Source: Blastococcus atacamensis (GTDB taxonomy: Bacteria > Actinomycetota > Actinomycetes > Mycobacteriales > Geodermatophilaceae). Taken from it: DNA of 64,000 bases. Made by a program: the position numbers and the translations under genes. How positions within the stretch are numbered: the first letter of the stretch is position 1; each line of letters begins with the position of its first letter. Of this stretch, positions 1 to 8,086 are shown one piece after another. The DNA lies in assembly GCF_002938425.1 (NCBI RefSeq), contig NZ_POQU01000001.1, forward strand, positions 58,208 to 122,207, given 5' to 3'. A model generated the notes under the pieces. That model was not told the origin of the DNA. It saw only the letters and a program-made list of their open reading frames with translations, and ran no database searches.

Positions 1-768
1 TTCCACATCGGCGCTCCGCCCGGCGTCGGCTTCGCCGGGGCGCTGCCCTCGGACCGGCCGGACGACCGCACCACCCTGCACCCCTGGTACCGGTTCTCCG
101 ACGACGACGGAGCCACCTGGTCGGACACCGTCGACCTCACCGCGCAGCTCAAGGAGCCGGGCATGGGCGGCATCATCGCCTCCGCCGGCAAGGGGACGCA
201 GCTGGCCGACGGGACGCTGGTCGTGCCGTACCTCTACCGGCGCGACGGGAGCAACGTCGGCGCGTTCGCGGTGTCGGCCGATCACGGCCGCACGTGGCGG
301 ATGACCGAGCCGCTGCCCGGCACCATGGTCGACGAGCACAAGGTCGAACAGCTGGCCGACGGCTCGCTGATCTCCAACGCCCGGCCCGGGGTGGGCGCCG
401 GGCCGTACCGGCGGACCGCCACCGCCCCCGGCATCGACGGGCCGTGGACCGTGCCCGTGGCGCGGCTGGGGCTGCCCGACCCCGGGTGCAACGGCGACAT
501 CCTCCGCGTCGACCCGGATCCGGACGGGCCCCGAGCGGACTGGCTGCTGGCCTCGAACCCGGCCTCGCAGACCGACCGGACCCACCTGGTGGTCCGGCTG
601 TCGAAGGACGGCGGGGCGAGCTGGCCTGAGGAGTACGCCGTGGAGACCGGGCCGTCGGGCTACTCCACGATGGTCGCCCTGCCCGACGGGTCCTTCGCGG
701 TGCTGTTCGAGCACACCGTCCCGGACTCGCTCAAGTTCGTGCGCTTCGGGCTCGACCGGTTCGAGTGA
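1..768 (+). CDS. Exo-alpha-sialidase (BNR/Asp-box), 5' end outside window
   Basis: The reading frame is open from base 1 to the TGA at 766-768, giving 255 codons of the C-terminal part. Three Asp-box motifs of the S-x-D-x-G-x-(T/S)-W type are visible: SDDDGATW, SADHGRTW and SKDGGASW. These mark the blades of a sialidase beta-propeller. A late GYSTM segment sits where GH33 enzymes carry the catalytic Tyr region. The N-terminal FRIP motif and the first catalytic Arg must lie upstream of the window. Expected role is hydrolysis of terminal sialic acids or a related glycan; whether it is secreted cannot be judged without the N-terminus. Family assignment is firm, substrate is not. Confidence 0.82.
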   Translation, partial: FHIGAPPGVGFAGALPSDRPDDRTTLHPWYRFSDDDGATWSDTVDLTAQLKEPGMGGIIASAGKGTQLADGTLVVPYLYRRDGSNVGAFAVSADHGRTWRMTEPLPGTMVDEHKVEQLADGSLISNARPGVGAGPYRRTATAPGIDGPWTVPVARLGLPDPGCNGDILRVDPDPDGPRADWLLASNPASQTDRTHLVVRLSKDGGASWPEEYAVETGPSGYSTMVALPDGSFAVLFEHTVPDSLKFVRFGLDRFE

Positions 769-789
769 TCCGCGCGGACGCGCGCCTGG

Positions 790-1566
790 TCATGTCAGGA
801 GTTCCACGAGCAGCTGGGTGGCGATCAGCGTGGCCACGGCCAGCACCAGCCACGCGAACCAGCGTCGCATCCGAGGGGTGTCCATGCGTGCGCCGAGGCG
901 TCCGGCGGCGACGGCGGAGATGACGGCCGCGCCGGTGAAGGCGAGCGTGACCGGCACGTCGAGCGGCACCTCGCCGGCGTGCGCGGAGAAGCCGGCGGCG
1001 GAGTTGATCGCCACGACGACGAGGGACGTGCCGATGGCGGTCGGCATCGGCAGGCCCAGGGCCAGGACGAGCACGGGGATGATCAGGAATCCGCCGCCGA
1101 CGCCGAGCATGCCGGTGAGGAAGCCGACGACGAGCCCGCCGGCGAGCGTGCGTGGCAGGCAGCGCCGCCAGTTGACCCGGCCCCCGTCGATCGCGCAGGC
1201 CGTGCCGGTCGCCGGTCTCTCCTGCAGCATCCGGAGTCCGGCGCCGACCATCAGGGCGGCGAACAGGGCCAGGGTCACCGCGTCGGGCAGCTGTCGGTTG
1301 ACCGCGGCGCCGGCGACGGCGGTGGCGGCGCCGGCCGCGCCGAACAGCAGCCCGATCCGCCAACTGATCTGCCGTTCCCGCAGCCGGGGGAGGACCGCGA
1401 CGACCGCGGTGATGCCGACCACCAGCAGCGAGGTGGCGACCGCTTGCTGCAGGTCCTGTCCGGCGAGGTAGACCAACGCCGGCACCGCGAGGATCGAGCC
1501 ACCTCCGCCCAGCAGCCCGACGAGGACGCCGATGACGAGGCCGATGACGATCATCAGGGCGATCAT
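790..1566 (-). CDS. TauE/SafE-family sulfite/thiosulfate exporter-type permease
   Basis: A 258-residue, strongly hydrophobic protein with about eight predicted membrane spans. It has the duplicated glycine-rich entry motifs of the TauE/SafE family: GLLGGGGSILAVPALV near residue 18 and GMLGVGGGFLIIPVLV near residue 150. Family members move sulfite, thiosulfate or organosulfonates across the inner membrane. It is the last gene of a leftward cluster that starts with a CstR-like regulator and contains rhodanese and CstB-like genes. In that context export of sulfite or thiosulfate made from persulfide is the most likely job. Start is the ATG at 1566. Substrate is inferred from context only. Confidence 0.85.
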   Translation of the reverse strand: MIALMIVIGLVIGVLVGLLGGGGSILAVPALVYLAGQDLQQAVATSLLVVGITAVVAVLPRLRERQISWRIGLLFGAAGAATAVAGAAVNRQLPDAVTLALFAALMVGAGLRMLQERPATGTACAIDGGRVNWRRCLPRTLAGGLVVGFLTGMLGVGGGFLIIPVLVLALGLPMPTAIGTSLVVVAINSAAGFSAHAGEVPLDVPVTLAFTGAAVISAVAAGRLGARMDTPRMRRWFAWLVLAVATLIATQLLVELLT

Positions 1567-1594
1567 CGGGCTGCAGCCACGCCGGTGGTCGACA

Positions 1595-1762
1595 TCAGCG
1601 GCGGCCGAGGAGTCTGCTCAACCAGTTCCCGGACCGCTCGGGGCGGGGGTGCCCGGGGCATCGCTGCGCGGTGGGGACGCGGGCCATGACCTGATCGACG
1701 TGCTGGCCGCAGCCGGCCCAGGTCGTCTTGCCGCAGGTACGGCAGGGGACTGCTCGACACAT
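1595..1762 (-). CDS. Small Cys/His-rich protein with KTTWAGCGQHVDQVM motif
   Basis: A 55-residue protein starting at ATG 1762, preceded by a GAGGAG Shine-Dalgarno about seven bases upstream. It begins MCRAVPCRTCGKTTWAGCGQH and later has RCPGH, giving five Cys and two His in CxxC and CxxxxC spacings that look like a small zinc-ribbon or metal site. I recall the KTTWAGCGQHVDQVM signature as a conserved actinobacterial small protein of unknown function, often near rhodanese or redox genes. It lies between the MMPL and TauE genes of the sulfur cluster, same strand, so it is probably co-transcribed. No activity can be assigned. Confidence 0.7.
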   Translation of the reverse strand: MCRAVPCRTCGKTTWAGCGQHVDQVMARVPTAQRCPGHPRPERSGNWLSRLLGRR

Positions 1763-1805
1763 GGTGGATCTCCTCGGTAGGTGGTGGCGGCGGTCGGCCA
1801 CCCGG

Positions 1806-3965
1806 TCAGTCGTGGGCGAAGCGGATGTTGGGCAGCACCCGGGTGAGCCACGCCGGGCTCCGCCAGGCGGCCGCGCCGGTGAGCCGGAGCATCACGGGAA
1901 GCAGCACGAGGCGGACGAGGAAGGCGTCGAGCAGTACTGCGACGCCGAGGATGATCCCCATCTCCTTGGGTGGTAGCGGCCCGGACAGGGCGAAGGTGAA
2001 GAACACCGCGACCATGACCGCGCCGGCGGCGAAGATGACCCGCCCGGAGTGCGCCAGCGCCCCGATCATCGCTTCGCGCGGGTCGCCGGACCGCTCGTAG
2101 TGCTCCTTGGCGCTGGCGAGCAGGAAGACGGTGTAGTCCATCGCGATGGCGAAGATCATCGCGAAGAAGAACACCGGGGCCCAGGCGTCGAGGAAGCCCT
2201 GGCTCTCGAACCCGAACAGCCCGGACCCGATGCCCTCCTGGAAGACGAGGCGGGCGACGCCGAACGCGGCGGCGGTGGACAGCAGGCTGGCGAGGGTGCC
2301 GAGCAGCGAGATCAGCGGCGCCTGGAGTGCGACGAGCAACAGCAGGAAGCCCAGCACCAGCACGACGCCGATCACCAGGGGTGTGGATTCGTCGAGCTGG
2401 GCCTTGAGATCCAGGTTCTCCACCGGTGCACCGCCCACCAGGGCGGAGTCGGGCAGCTCGGCGCGCAGTCGGTCGACCAGCGCGGACAGCGCGGGATCGG
2501 AGGGGTCCACCGTGGGGACGGCCTGAATCATCGCGTGGCTGCTGCCGTCGGGCGCAGGCATCGCCGGCAGCACGCCGGCCACGGCAGGGTCGTCGCCGAG
2601 GCTCACGGCTGCTGCTGGAGCATCGTCGGGGTCGACGACGATCTGCAGCGTGCCGGGGGCGCCGTCGCCGAAGGACTCCTGCACCTGGTCGTAGCCGATC
2701 CGGGCGCTCGCGTCGGCCGGGAGCACCTTGATCGAGGGCATCGCCGTCTTCAGGCCGACGATCGGCGCGGCCAGGGCGAGCAGGACGACGAGCGCGCCGA
2801 TTCCGAACACCAGGGGCCGCTTCCACAGCCGCTCCCCCCAGGCGGCGAACCGCGGGGAGCGGTGCTCGCCGGCGCGTGCCCAGGGCAGCGCGATCCGGTT
2901 GATCTTCAGGTCCAGTTTGAACAAGACCAGCGGGAGCAGCGTCAGCGTCGCGGCGAGGACGAAGACGACGGCCAGCATGATGCCGCCGGCCATCGACCGG
3001 AACGACGGCGACGGCACCAGCATCACCGCCGAGAGGGAGACGAGCACCGTCGCGCCCGACAGCAGCACTGCCTTGCCGGCGGTGTCCATTGTCTCGGCGA
3101 CCGCCCGCACCTGCGACGCGCCCCCGCCCATCCGGGCCGCGCGGTAGCGGACGACCAGGAAGAGCGCGTAGTCGATCCCGAGCGCCAGGGCGAACATCAT
3201 CGCGAAGTTCATCGCCCAGATGGAGACCGGGACGAGCTCGTTGATCAGCACCAGCGACCCGGCCGAGGCGACCAGACCGGCCAGGGTCAGCAGCAACGGC
3301 AGACCGGCGGCGACCAGTGCGCCGAAGGCCAGCACCAGGATGCCGAGGGTCACCGGCCAGGACAGCATCTCCGACGTCAGCATCGCGTCGAGGTTGGCCT
3401 CGTTGAAGTCCGACCACAGCAGGGACGCCCCGGTCGGGTTGACCTCCACCGTTCCGGTGGACAGCGCCTGCAGGGGGCTCTTGAGATCGTCGGCGACCCG
3501 GACCATCTCGTTGGTGTCGGCGCCGGCGCCGGCGAGCAGCACGGCGGTGGTGCCGTCCGGGCTGAGGGTCGCCCCGGGCTGTGGCTGCAGCACGGTGCCG
3601 ATGCGGTCATCGGCCGAGAGCAGGTCGGTGGCTCGGGCGAGAACGTCCGCGCCGGCGCCCTCGGTGACCGCGCCGTCGGAGCTCTGTACGACGACCTGGA
3701 TGGCGGAGCTGGCGTTCCCTCCGAAGTGGTCGACCGCGAGTTCGCGGACCGCGACGGATTCCGAGCCATCGGCCTGCCAGCCGGCGCCGGAAAGTGCGGC
3801 CTCCACGCGCGGTGCGAAGGAGCCGAGGCCGACGATCAGCAGCAGCCAGACGACAGTCGTCGTCCTGGCGTGCGCGGTGACCCACACCCCGAGTCGGCCG
3901 AGCGGGCCGGGGCGCGAGGGCGAGGAGGGCGGAGCGGGCTGGCGGCTGCGAGCCGTCGTCGTCAC
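1806..3965 (-). CDS. MMPL-family RND transporter
   Basis: A 719-residue protein from GTG 3965, chosen because the frame upstream runs into the neighbouring gene and residues after VTTTARSRQ match the usual cytoplasmic tail before TM1. Layout: TM1 (near residue 40), a periplasmic domain, a five-TM block with the MMPL signature GIDYALFLVVRYR, a second periplasmic domain, and a second TM block with AMDYTVFLLAS. That is the standard duplicated architecture and length. MMPL proteins use the proton gradient to export lipids or hydrophobic compounds. Its position 50 bp after a CstB-like gene is unusual and may point to sulfane-sulfur or detoxification export, but the substrate is unknown. Confidence 0.88.
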   Translation of the reverse strand: MTTTARSRQPAPPSSPSRPGPLGRLGVWVTAHARTTTVVWLLLIVGLGSFAPRVEAALSGAGWQADGSESVAVRELAVDHFGGNASSAIQVVVQSSDGAVTEGAGADVLARATDLLSADDRIGTVLQPQPGATLSPDGTTAVLLAGAGADTNEMVRVADDLKSPLQALSTGTVEVNPTGASLLWSDFNEANLDAMLTSEMLSWPVTLGILVLAFGALVAAGLPLLLTLAGLVASAGSLVLINELVPVSIWAMNFAMMFALALGIDYALFLVVRYRAARMGGGASQVRAVAETMDTAGKAVLLSGATVLVSLSAVMLVPSPSFRSMAGGIMLAVVFVLAATLTLLPLVLFKLDLKINRIALPWARAGEHRSPRFAAWGERLWKRPLVFGIGALVVLLALAAPIVGLKTAMPSIKVLPADASARIGYDQVQESFGDGAPGTLQIVVDPDDAPAAAVSLGDDPAVAGVLPAMPAPDGSSHAMIQAVPTVDPSDPALSALVDRLRAELPDSALVGGAPVENLDLKAQLDESTPLVIGVVLVLGFLLLLVALQAPLISLLGTLASLLSTAAAFGVARLVFQEGIGSGLFGFESQGFLDAWAPVFFFAMIFAIAMDYTVFLLASAKEHYERSGDPREAMIGALAHSGRVIFAAGAVMVAVFFTFALSGPLPPKEMGIILGVAVLLDAFLVRLVLLPVMLRLTGAAAWRSPAWLTRVLPNIRFAHD

Positions 3966-4015
3966 TGGTCGGTCGCTTTCGTAGCAGGGGTGGGGAAGCC
4001 GGCGGAGCCGAGTGG

Positions 4016-5395
4016 TCAGCGGGTGGCGGAGTCGTCGTGCAGGCCGGCGGCGGCCGCACCGGAGTCGGGGTCGCCGTAGCCGCCGTTGACCAACACGGGG
4101 CGGCGTCCGGTGCGGGCGAGCAGGGAAGCGGCGATCGAGGCGCGGTAGCCCGAGCCGCAGTAGACCCACGGGTCGCCGGCGGGAACCTCGTCGATGCGGT
4201 CGGCCAGTTCGTGGATCGGGATGTGCAGCGAGCCGCGAACGCCGCCACCGCTGCGCTCGTCGGCCCGGCGGGCATCGATGACCACCAGCGACGGGTCGGT
4301 GGCCATCGCGACCGCGAGGCCGGCGAAGTCGCTGACCGGGTGGGAATTCAGCTCGAGGCCGGCGGTCAGCTGCTCGGGGCTGCCGACCGCGGCGCCGGCC
4401 AGACGGTCGATGCCGATGCGGACCAGCTCCCGGCGGGCGTCGGCGACCTGTTCCTCGGACTCCCCGATGAGGGTCAGCGGCGCACCCCAGGGGACCAGCC
4501 AGCCGACGTAGGTGACGAAGTTGGCGATGGCCAGTTCGAAGTTCAGCGCGCCGGGCAGGTGACCGGCGGCGAAGGCGGTGCGGCTGCGCAGGTCGATCAC
4601 CCATTCGCCGGCGGCCAGCCGGCCGGCAAGTTCCTCCGGGTCGACGAGCCGGGGCGTGGACAGGTCCACCGGCGCCGGTCCGGCGGCGTTGCCCGGGCCC
4701 ATGTGGCTGTACCAGGCGGGGATGGCGGTGAGCCCGGCGATCAGCTGGTCGACGAAGGCCTGCTCGTCCTGGGTGAGTGCCGGGTTGACCGACACCTGGT
4801 CGCCGACGGTGGAGGAGTCGCCGCTGGTCGGGGTGGCCGAGCAGAAGCTGCCGAAGCCGTGGGTGGGAAACACCGGGGTGCCCGGCGGGAGTTCCTGGGC
4901 GAGGCGGCGCACGGAGTGGTACTGGGCGTGGGTGAGCTCGTCGGTGTGCTCGGGTCCGACCAGGTCGGTGCGGCCGGTGGAGCCGTAGAGCATGGAGCCG
5001 CCGGTGAACACCGCCCGCACGTCACCGTCGGCGTCGGCGAGCACGTAGCTGACGTGGTGGTGGGTGTGCCCGGGGGTGTGGAGCACGCGCAGCCGCATCG
5101 GGCCGGCCTCGAGCAGGTCGCCGTCGGCGGCCGGCACCCGCTCGTAGGCGACGGTGTCCCCGGCCGGGACGGCGTAGTCCGCGCCCACGGTGGCAGCGAG
5201 TTCCAGCCCACCGGTCAGGTAGTCGTTGTGAAGGTGGGTCTCCAGTACGAGCGCGATGTGGACGGCTCGCTTCTCGGCGAGGGCCAGCACCCGGTCGATG
5301 TCGCGCTGCGGGTCGATGACCACGCCGGCGCCACCGGCGCTGACCAGATAGCTGCGGTCGCCGAGCCCGGTTGTCTCGATGATGTCGATCTGCAC
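4016..5395 (-). CDS. CstB-like MBL-fold hydrolase with two rhodanese domains
   Basis: 459 residues from GTG 5395, with AGGAG seven bases upstream. Domain order: metallo-beta-lactamase fold (1 to about 225) with HLHNDY at 54-59, HTPGH at 106-110 and PTHG at 177-180; a first rhodanese domain (about 230-330) with no Cys in its loop; a second rhodanese (about 365-455) with VYCGSGYRA. This matches the CstB layout of persulfide dioxygenase, pseudo-rhodanese and active rhodanese, which oxidises persulfide to thiosulfate. One oddity: the segment where ETHE1-type dioxygenases have the iron-ligand Asp (TGD) reads TGGS at 131-134. The cluster partners (CstR-like, rhodanese, TauE) support a sulfide/persulfide role. 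Confidence 0.85.
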   Translation of the reverse strand: MQIDIIETTGLGDRSYLVSAGGAGVVIDPQRDIDRVLALAEKRAVHIALVLETHLHNDYLTGGLELAATVGADYAVPAGDTVAYERVPAADGDLLEAGPMRLRVLHTPGHTHHHVSYVLADADGDVRAVFTGGSMLYGSTGRTDLVGPEHTDELTHAQYHSVRRLAQELPPGTPVFPTHGFGSFCSATPTSGDSSTVGDQVSVNPALTQDEQAFVDQLIAGLTAIPAWYSHMGPGNAAGPAPVDLSTPRLVDPEELAGRLAAGEWVIDLRSRTAFAAGHLPGALNFELAIANFVTYVGWLVPWGAPLTLIGESEEQVADARRELVRIGIDRLAGAAVGSPEQLTAGLELNSHPVSDFAGLAVAMATDPSLVVIDARRADERSGGGVRGSLHIPIHELADRIDEVPAGDPWVYCGSGYRASIAASLLARTGRRPVLVNGGYGDPDSGAAAAGLHDDSATR

Positions 5396-5450
5396 GAGGA
5401 CTCCTAATACGGTACGGGGCAGGGGTATCTGTCGAGCAAATGGAAAGGTG

Positions 5451-5756
5451 TCAGACGGTGGGACGGTTCTCGGCCATCCACTGGGTCATGCCGCCGTCGA
5501 GATTGGCCACGTCGTAGCCCTGCTCCGCGAGAAACTGTGCGGCCTGTGAACTGCGCCCGCCGCTGCGGCAGACGGTGATGACGGGCCGGCTGCGGTCGAG
5601 CTCGAAGGCGCGGGCGGGCAGCTGGCCGAGTGGGATGTGGGTGCTGCCGGCGATGCGGCCCTCGGCCAGTTCACTGGCTTCGCGGACGTCGAGCAGGACG
5701 GCCTCGGTGCGGTCAGCGGCCTGAGAGGGGGTGAGCTGGGGAATTCGCGAGTTCAT
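5451..5756 (-). CDS. Single-domain rhodanese sulfurtransferase
   Basis: 101 residues from ATG 5756. A complete single rhodanese domain with LLDVREASELAEGRIAGS at about 21-38, then HIPLGQLP, and the active-site loop VCRSGGRS with Cys63. It ends in the usual LDGGMTQWM segment. It would carry sulfane sulfur as a Cys persulfide, taking it from or passing it to thiols or the CstB-like protein encoded just downstream. It sits 14 bp after the regulator gene and 55 bp before the CstB-like gene, so the three are probably one transcript. Confidence 0.9.
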   Translation of the reverse strand: MNSRIPQLTPSQAADRTEAVLLDVREASELAEGRIAGSTHIPLGQLPARAFELDRSRPVITVCRSGGRSSQAAQFLAEQGYDVANLDGGMTQWMAENRPTV

Positions 5757-5770
5757 GGTTGCTCCGGGGG

Positions 5771-6037
5771 TCAGGCGAGGGAGAGGAACAGGCGCTCGAG
5801 CTCGCGCAGGTCGACCTCGCGCGTCTCGCCGTCCTCGTTGGTCGAGCAATAGCGCATCCCCGTGGAGACGACGGCGAAGCCCGCCTTGCTCAGCGCCTTG
5901 GATGCGGCGGCCAGCTGGGTGACGACCGCCGAGCAGTCCCGGCCGTCCTCGATCATGCGGACGATGCCGCCGATCTGGCCTTCGATGCGCTTGAGCCGCT
6001 TGACGACGTCGGCGAGCTCGCCCTGGGGGATGTCCAC
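5771..6037 (-). CDS. CsoR/FrmR-family regulator, CstR-like persulfide sensor
   Basis: 88 residues from GTG 6037. Core family features are RLKRIEGQIGGIVRMIEDGRD followed by Cys35, then a second Cys64 in MRYC. In copper-sensing CsoR the ligands are Cys-His-Cys, with His four residues before the last Cys; here that position is Gly (GMRYC). Only the two Cys remain, as in CstR, which senses persulfides. It is the first gene of the rhodanese/CstB/TauE cluster and has a perfect palindrome upstream. A TACAGT hexamer ends six bases before the GTG, so the mRNA may be leaderless. Function as a derepressing sulfur sensor is inferred from the missing His and the neighbours. Confidence 0.85.
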   Translation of the reverse strand: MDIPQGELADVVKRLKRIEGQIGGIVRMIEDGRDCSAVVTQLAAASKALSKAGFAVVSTGMRYCSTNEDGETREVDLRELERLFLSLA

Positions 6038-6050
6038 GACGCCACTGTAG

Positions 6051-6066
6051 ATACCCCCGGGGGTAT
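6051..6066. promoter_or_regulatory. Operator for the CstR-like regulator
   Basis: A perfect 16-bp palindrome, ATACCCCCGGGGGTAT, lies 13 bp upstream of the regulator's start codon. The TACCC...GGGTA form is the shape known for CsoR-family operators. Its overlap with the likely promoter implies autorepression of the whole leftward sulfur operon. Confidence 0.8.
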
Positions 6067-6604
6067 GTGCAACCGCAGCGCGGTGACCCCCGGCGCAGGT
6101 GCTGGGGTGGCCGCGTCGCCGCAGGCGGCACCCGCCATTGCAACCACCACGGCCTCGAGCCGCCGGTCGGGAACGCGAGCCCGCAGCGCCCATGGGCGCG
6201 GCGGTGGACGTGCGCCTCCAACCGTCTCGCGTCGCCGGCGTGCTCGAGCACCGCTGCACGATCGCTGGCAGCTGCCCGGTGCGCCGGTCAGCCAGCCGGG
6301 CGGCGGCCGGGTGCCATTGCGCTGACTGGACCGGCGCGTGGCGGGCCAACTGCTCGGCGTTCCTTCCACACCGCAGCTGTGATCGCGTGCGGTTGCATCG
6401 CAGCGGCGCCATCTCCGAGTGCAGCAGCGTGCCCACGTTCGCCACACCGACCGGCGTGACGTGCGGCGCCGCGATGCCGGGCGACGCCAGCGCCGACGCC
6501 GGTGGGGTCTTCGCCTGCGCCGCGATGACCCTCACCGTCGATCCGCGGAGGACATCCGCGGATCGGCCGCCCGCCGGACGGCGACCCGCCCGGCGTCGAC
6601 CGGG
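6067..6604. other. Gene-free stretch, about 540 bp
   Basis: No frame here shows recognisable protein content; the open frames are Arg/Pro/Ala-rich, as expected of non-coding high-GC DNA. It separates the sulfur operon promoter from the 3' end of the DUF305 gene. I see no tRNA, repeat array or transposase remnant. Confidence 0.5.
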
Positions 6605-7216
6605 TCAGTCAGTTGCGCAGTCGCGCAGAGCCGAGCCGTCGAACTCCGGCACGGCTCGGGACTGCGCCTCCTCGGGGGTCGTCGCCTCGCCGTTCTCCTC
6701 GATGTCCGCGATAAGCCACTTCATCTCGGCGATCTCCTTCTGCTGGGCGACGATGATGTCGACGGCGAGCTGACACACGCGGACGTCGTCGATGTCGGCG
6801 CGCTCGGACCGGGTGATCGCCAGCGAGTGGTGCGGGATCATCGCGCTCATCCAGCTGTTGTCGTCCACGGTGACCTGGCTGCGGTCGAGGGCGATACCGC
6901 CACCGAGCAGCAGCAGGCTGGCCGCCACGATCGCGATGTTGCCCTTCATGTTCTTGTACATGTTGAGCATCCAGGCCAGCATGATCAGCCCCATGGTGCC
7001 GCCCATGGTGAGCGCCATGAACACGCGGCTCTCGCTGAACTGGACATGGCTCCATTCCCACGTGGCGGCGAACATGGTCCAGTACATGACGACCATGGCG
7101 GTCAGAATCATGGCCCCGAAGCGCAGGTACATCTTCGTCTGCTGCGACATGCCGTCGCCCTGACCGTCCTCCTCGTGCTCGTGTCCCTCGTCGTTCCTGC
7201 TCTGCGTCGATGCCAT
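6605..7216 (-). CDS. DUF305-family membrane protein with four-TM N-terminus
   Basis: 203 residues from ATG 7216. After a short acidic His-containing leader come predicted membrane spans (about residues 30-110, including the stretches FGAMILTAMVVMYWTMF and GLIMLAWMLNMY), then the DUF305 signature MIPHHSLAITRSERADI. The domain continues with an IVAQQKEIAEMKWLI helix and ends in ALRDCATD. DUF305 proteins are ferritin-like helical proteins with paired His, often in copper or metal-resistance islands. The neighbours on the right (second DUF305, HMA, copper-storage protein) fit this. The gene diverges from the 7556 gene across a region carrying a CCCGTA-N6-TACGGG element. Confidence 0.85.
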   Translation of the reverse strand: MASTQSRNDEGHEHEEDGQGDGMSQQTKMYLRFGAMILTAMVVMYWTMFAATWEWSHVQFSESRVFMALTMGGTMGLIMLAWMLNMYKNMKGNIAIVAASLLLLGGGIALDRSQVTVDDNSWMSAMIPHHSLAITRSERADIDDVRVCQLAVDIIVAQQKEIAEMKWLIADIEENGEATTPEEAQSRAVPEFDGSALRDCATD

Positions 7217-7371
7217 GGTTCGGTCTCCGTTCGCTCGTGGGCGGTGCAGGAATCTGTTCGGGAGAGCCCAGGCCTCGTACCCGCGCGGTGGCGCTGTAGA
7301 TGGTCGAAGGGGAGACCCCACGTACAGCGTCGGCTGCGGCGTGCAGGGCCCGAGGCCGAAATCGCCGCATG

Positions 7372-7389
7372 CCCGTACGGCTCTACGGG
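7372..7389. promoter_or_regulatory. Operator-like inverted repeat CCCGTA-N6-TACGGG (copy 1)
   Basis: An inverted repeat with six-base arms and a six-base spacer lies between the divergent genes starting at 7216 and 7556. The same arms and spacing recur at 10835-10852 beside the ArsR gene, which makes chance less likely. The rest of the 7217-7555 interval holds no convincing gene. Confidence 0.6.
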
Positions 7390-7555
7390 TAAACCCAGCT
7401 CGCGACGGCCTTCCGCGGGCGGCTGGGGCATCCACCGCCTTCCGGCCGCCTCGGGCGAGGTCGACGGCGTCGCGGGGCCCCTGTCCTGTCATGGTGCGTC
7501 CAGGGCCCCGGTGCGTCCGAGCGGCCGTCGTACCGTCATATGGAGGAGGTGGGTC

Positions 7556-8005
7556 ATGGCGACACGGCTGTGGACGGCGCTGCTGCTGCTGGCTGCGGTG
7601 TTCGCCATGCACGGTGTGCAGTGCGTGACCTCGGACCCGGCCATGGAGCACGGGTCCTGGTCCCACGCAGCCGCACCCTCTGTTCTTGTCCACGCCGCGG
7701 CCGTCCACCTCGCGGCCGCCGAGGTGCCGCCCGGCCACGCCGAAGTCGCAGCTGTGGGCGGCGTACGGGACGCGGCCGCCACCGCGTCCACCGGTCTGCC
7801 GGCGCCGTGGCACGGCGCTCACGTCCTAGCCGTGTGTCTCGCCGTCCTGCTTGCGGGATTGACTGTCCTGGGCGCTATGGCGAGCCTCCGTGGCAGGGTG
7901 ATTCCGCTCGTCCGCAGGTCCCCGAGATGTGGTCATCGGTTCGCCGCGTGGTCGCTGCGGCCGCGGCCACCGGACCTCTCCGTCCTCTGTCTCCTGCGGA
8001 TCTAG
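7556..8005 (+). CDS. DUF6153-like small membrane protein
   Basis: 149 residues from ATG 7556, with a strong GGAGGAGGT Shine-Dalgarno five bases upstream. The N-terminal TM (LWTALLLLAAVFAMHGVQC), a variable His-rich middle, a second TM near residue 95 and the terminal PPDLSVLCLLRI match the pattern I associate with DUF6153 proteins, which end in a similar P-L-x-x-L-C-V-L-R tail. Such proteins commonly accompany DUF305 genes in actinobacteria. The exposed His-rich middle could bind metal. No biochemical function is known to me. Confidence 0.75.
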   Translation: MATRLWTALLLLAAVFAMHGVQCVTSDPAMEHGSWSHAAAPSVLVHAAAVHLAAAEVPPGHAEVAAVGGVRDAAATASTGLPAPWHGAHVLAVCLAVLLAGLTVLGAMASLRGRVIPLVRRSPRCGHRFAAWSLRPRPPDLSVLCLLRI

Positions 8006-8086
8006 GCCGAACCGCTGCACCCCGGCAGCTACCGCTGCTCCGGGGTTTCGCACGCATGCCTACATTCCGCAGAACTGGAGACCAGC

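Noticed and set aside
2049..4079. 676-codon plus-strand open frame opposite the MMPL gene
   Set aside because: Arg/Gln/Glu/His-rich low-complexity product with no family signal; an antisense shadow typical of high-GC DNA.
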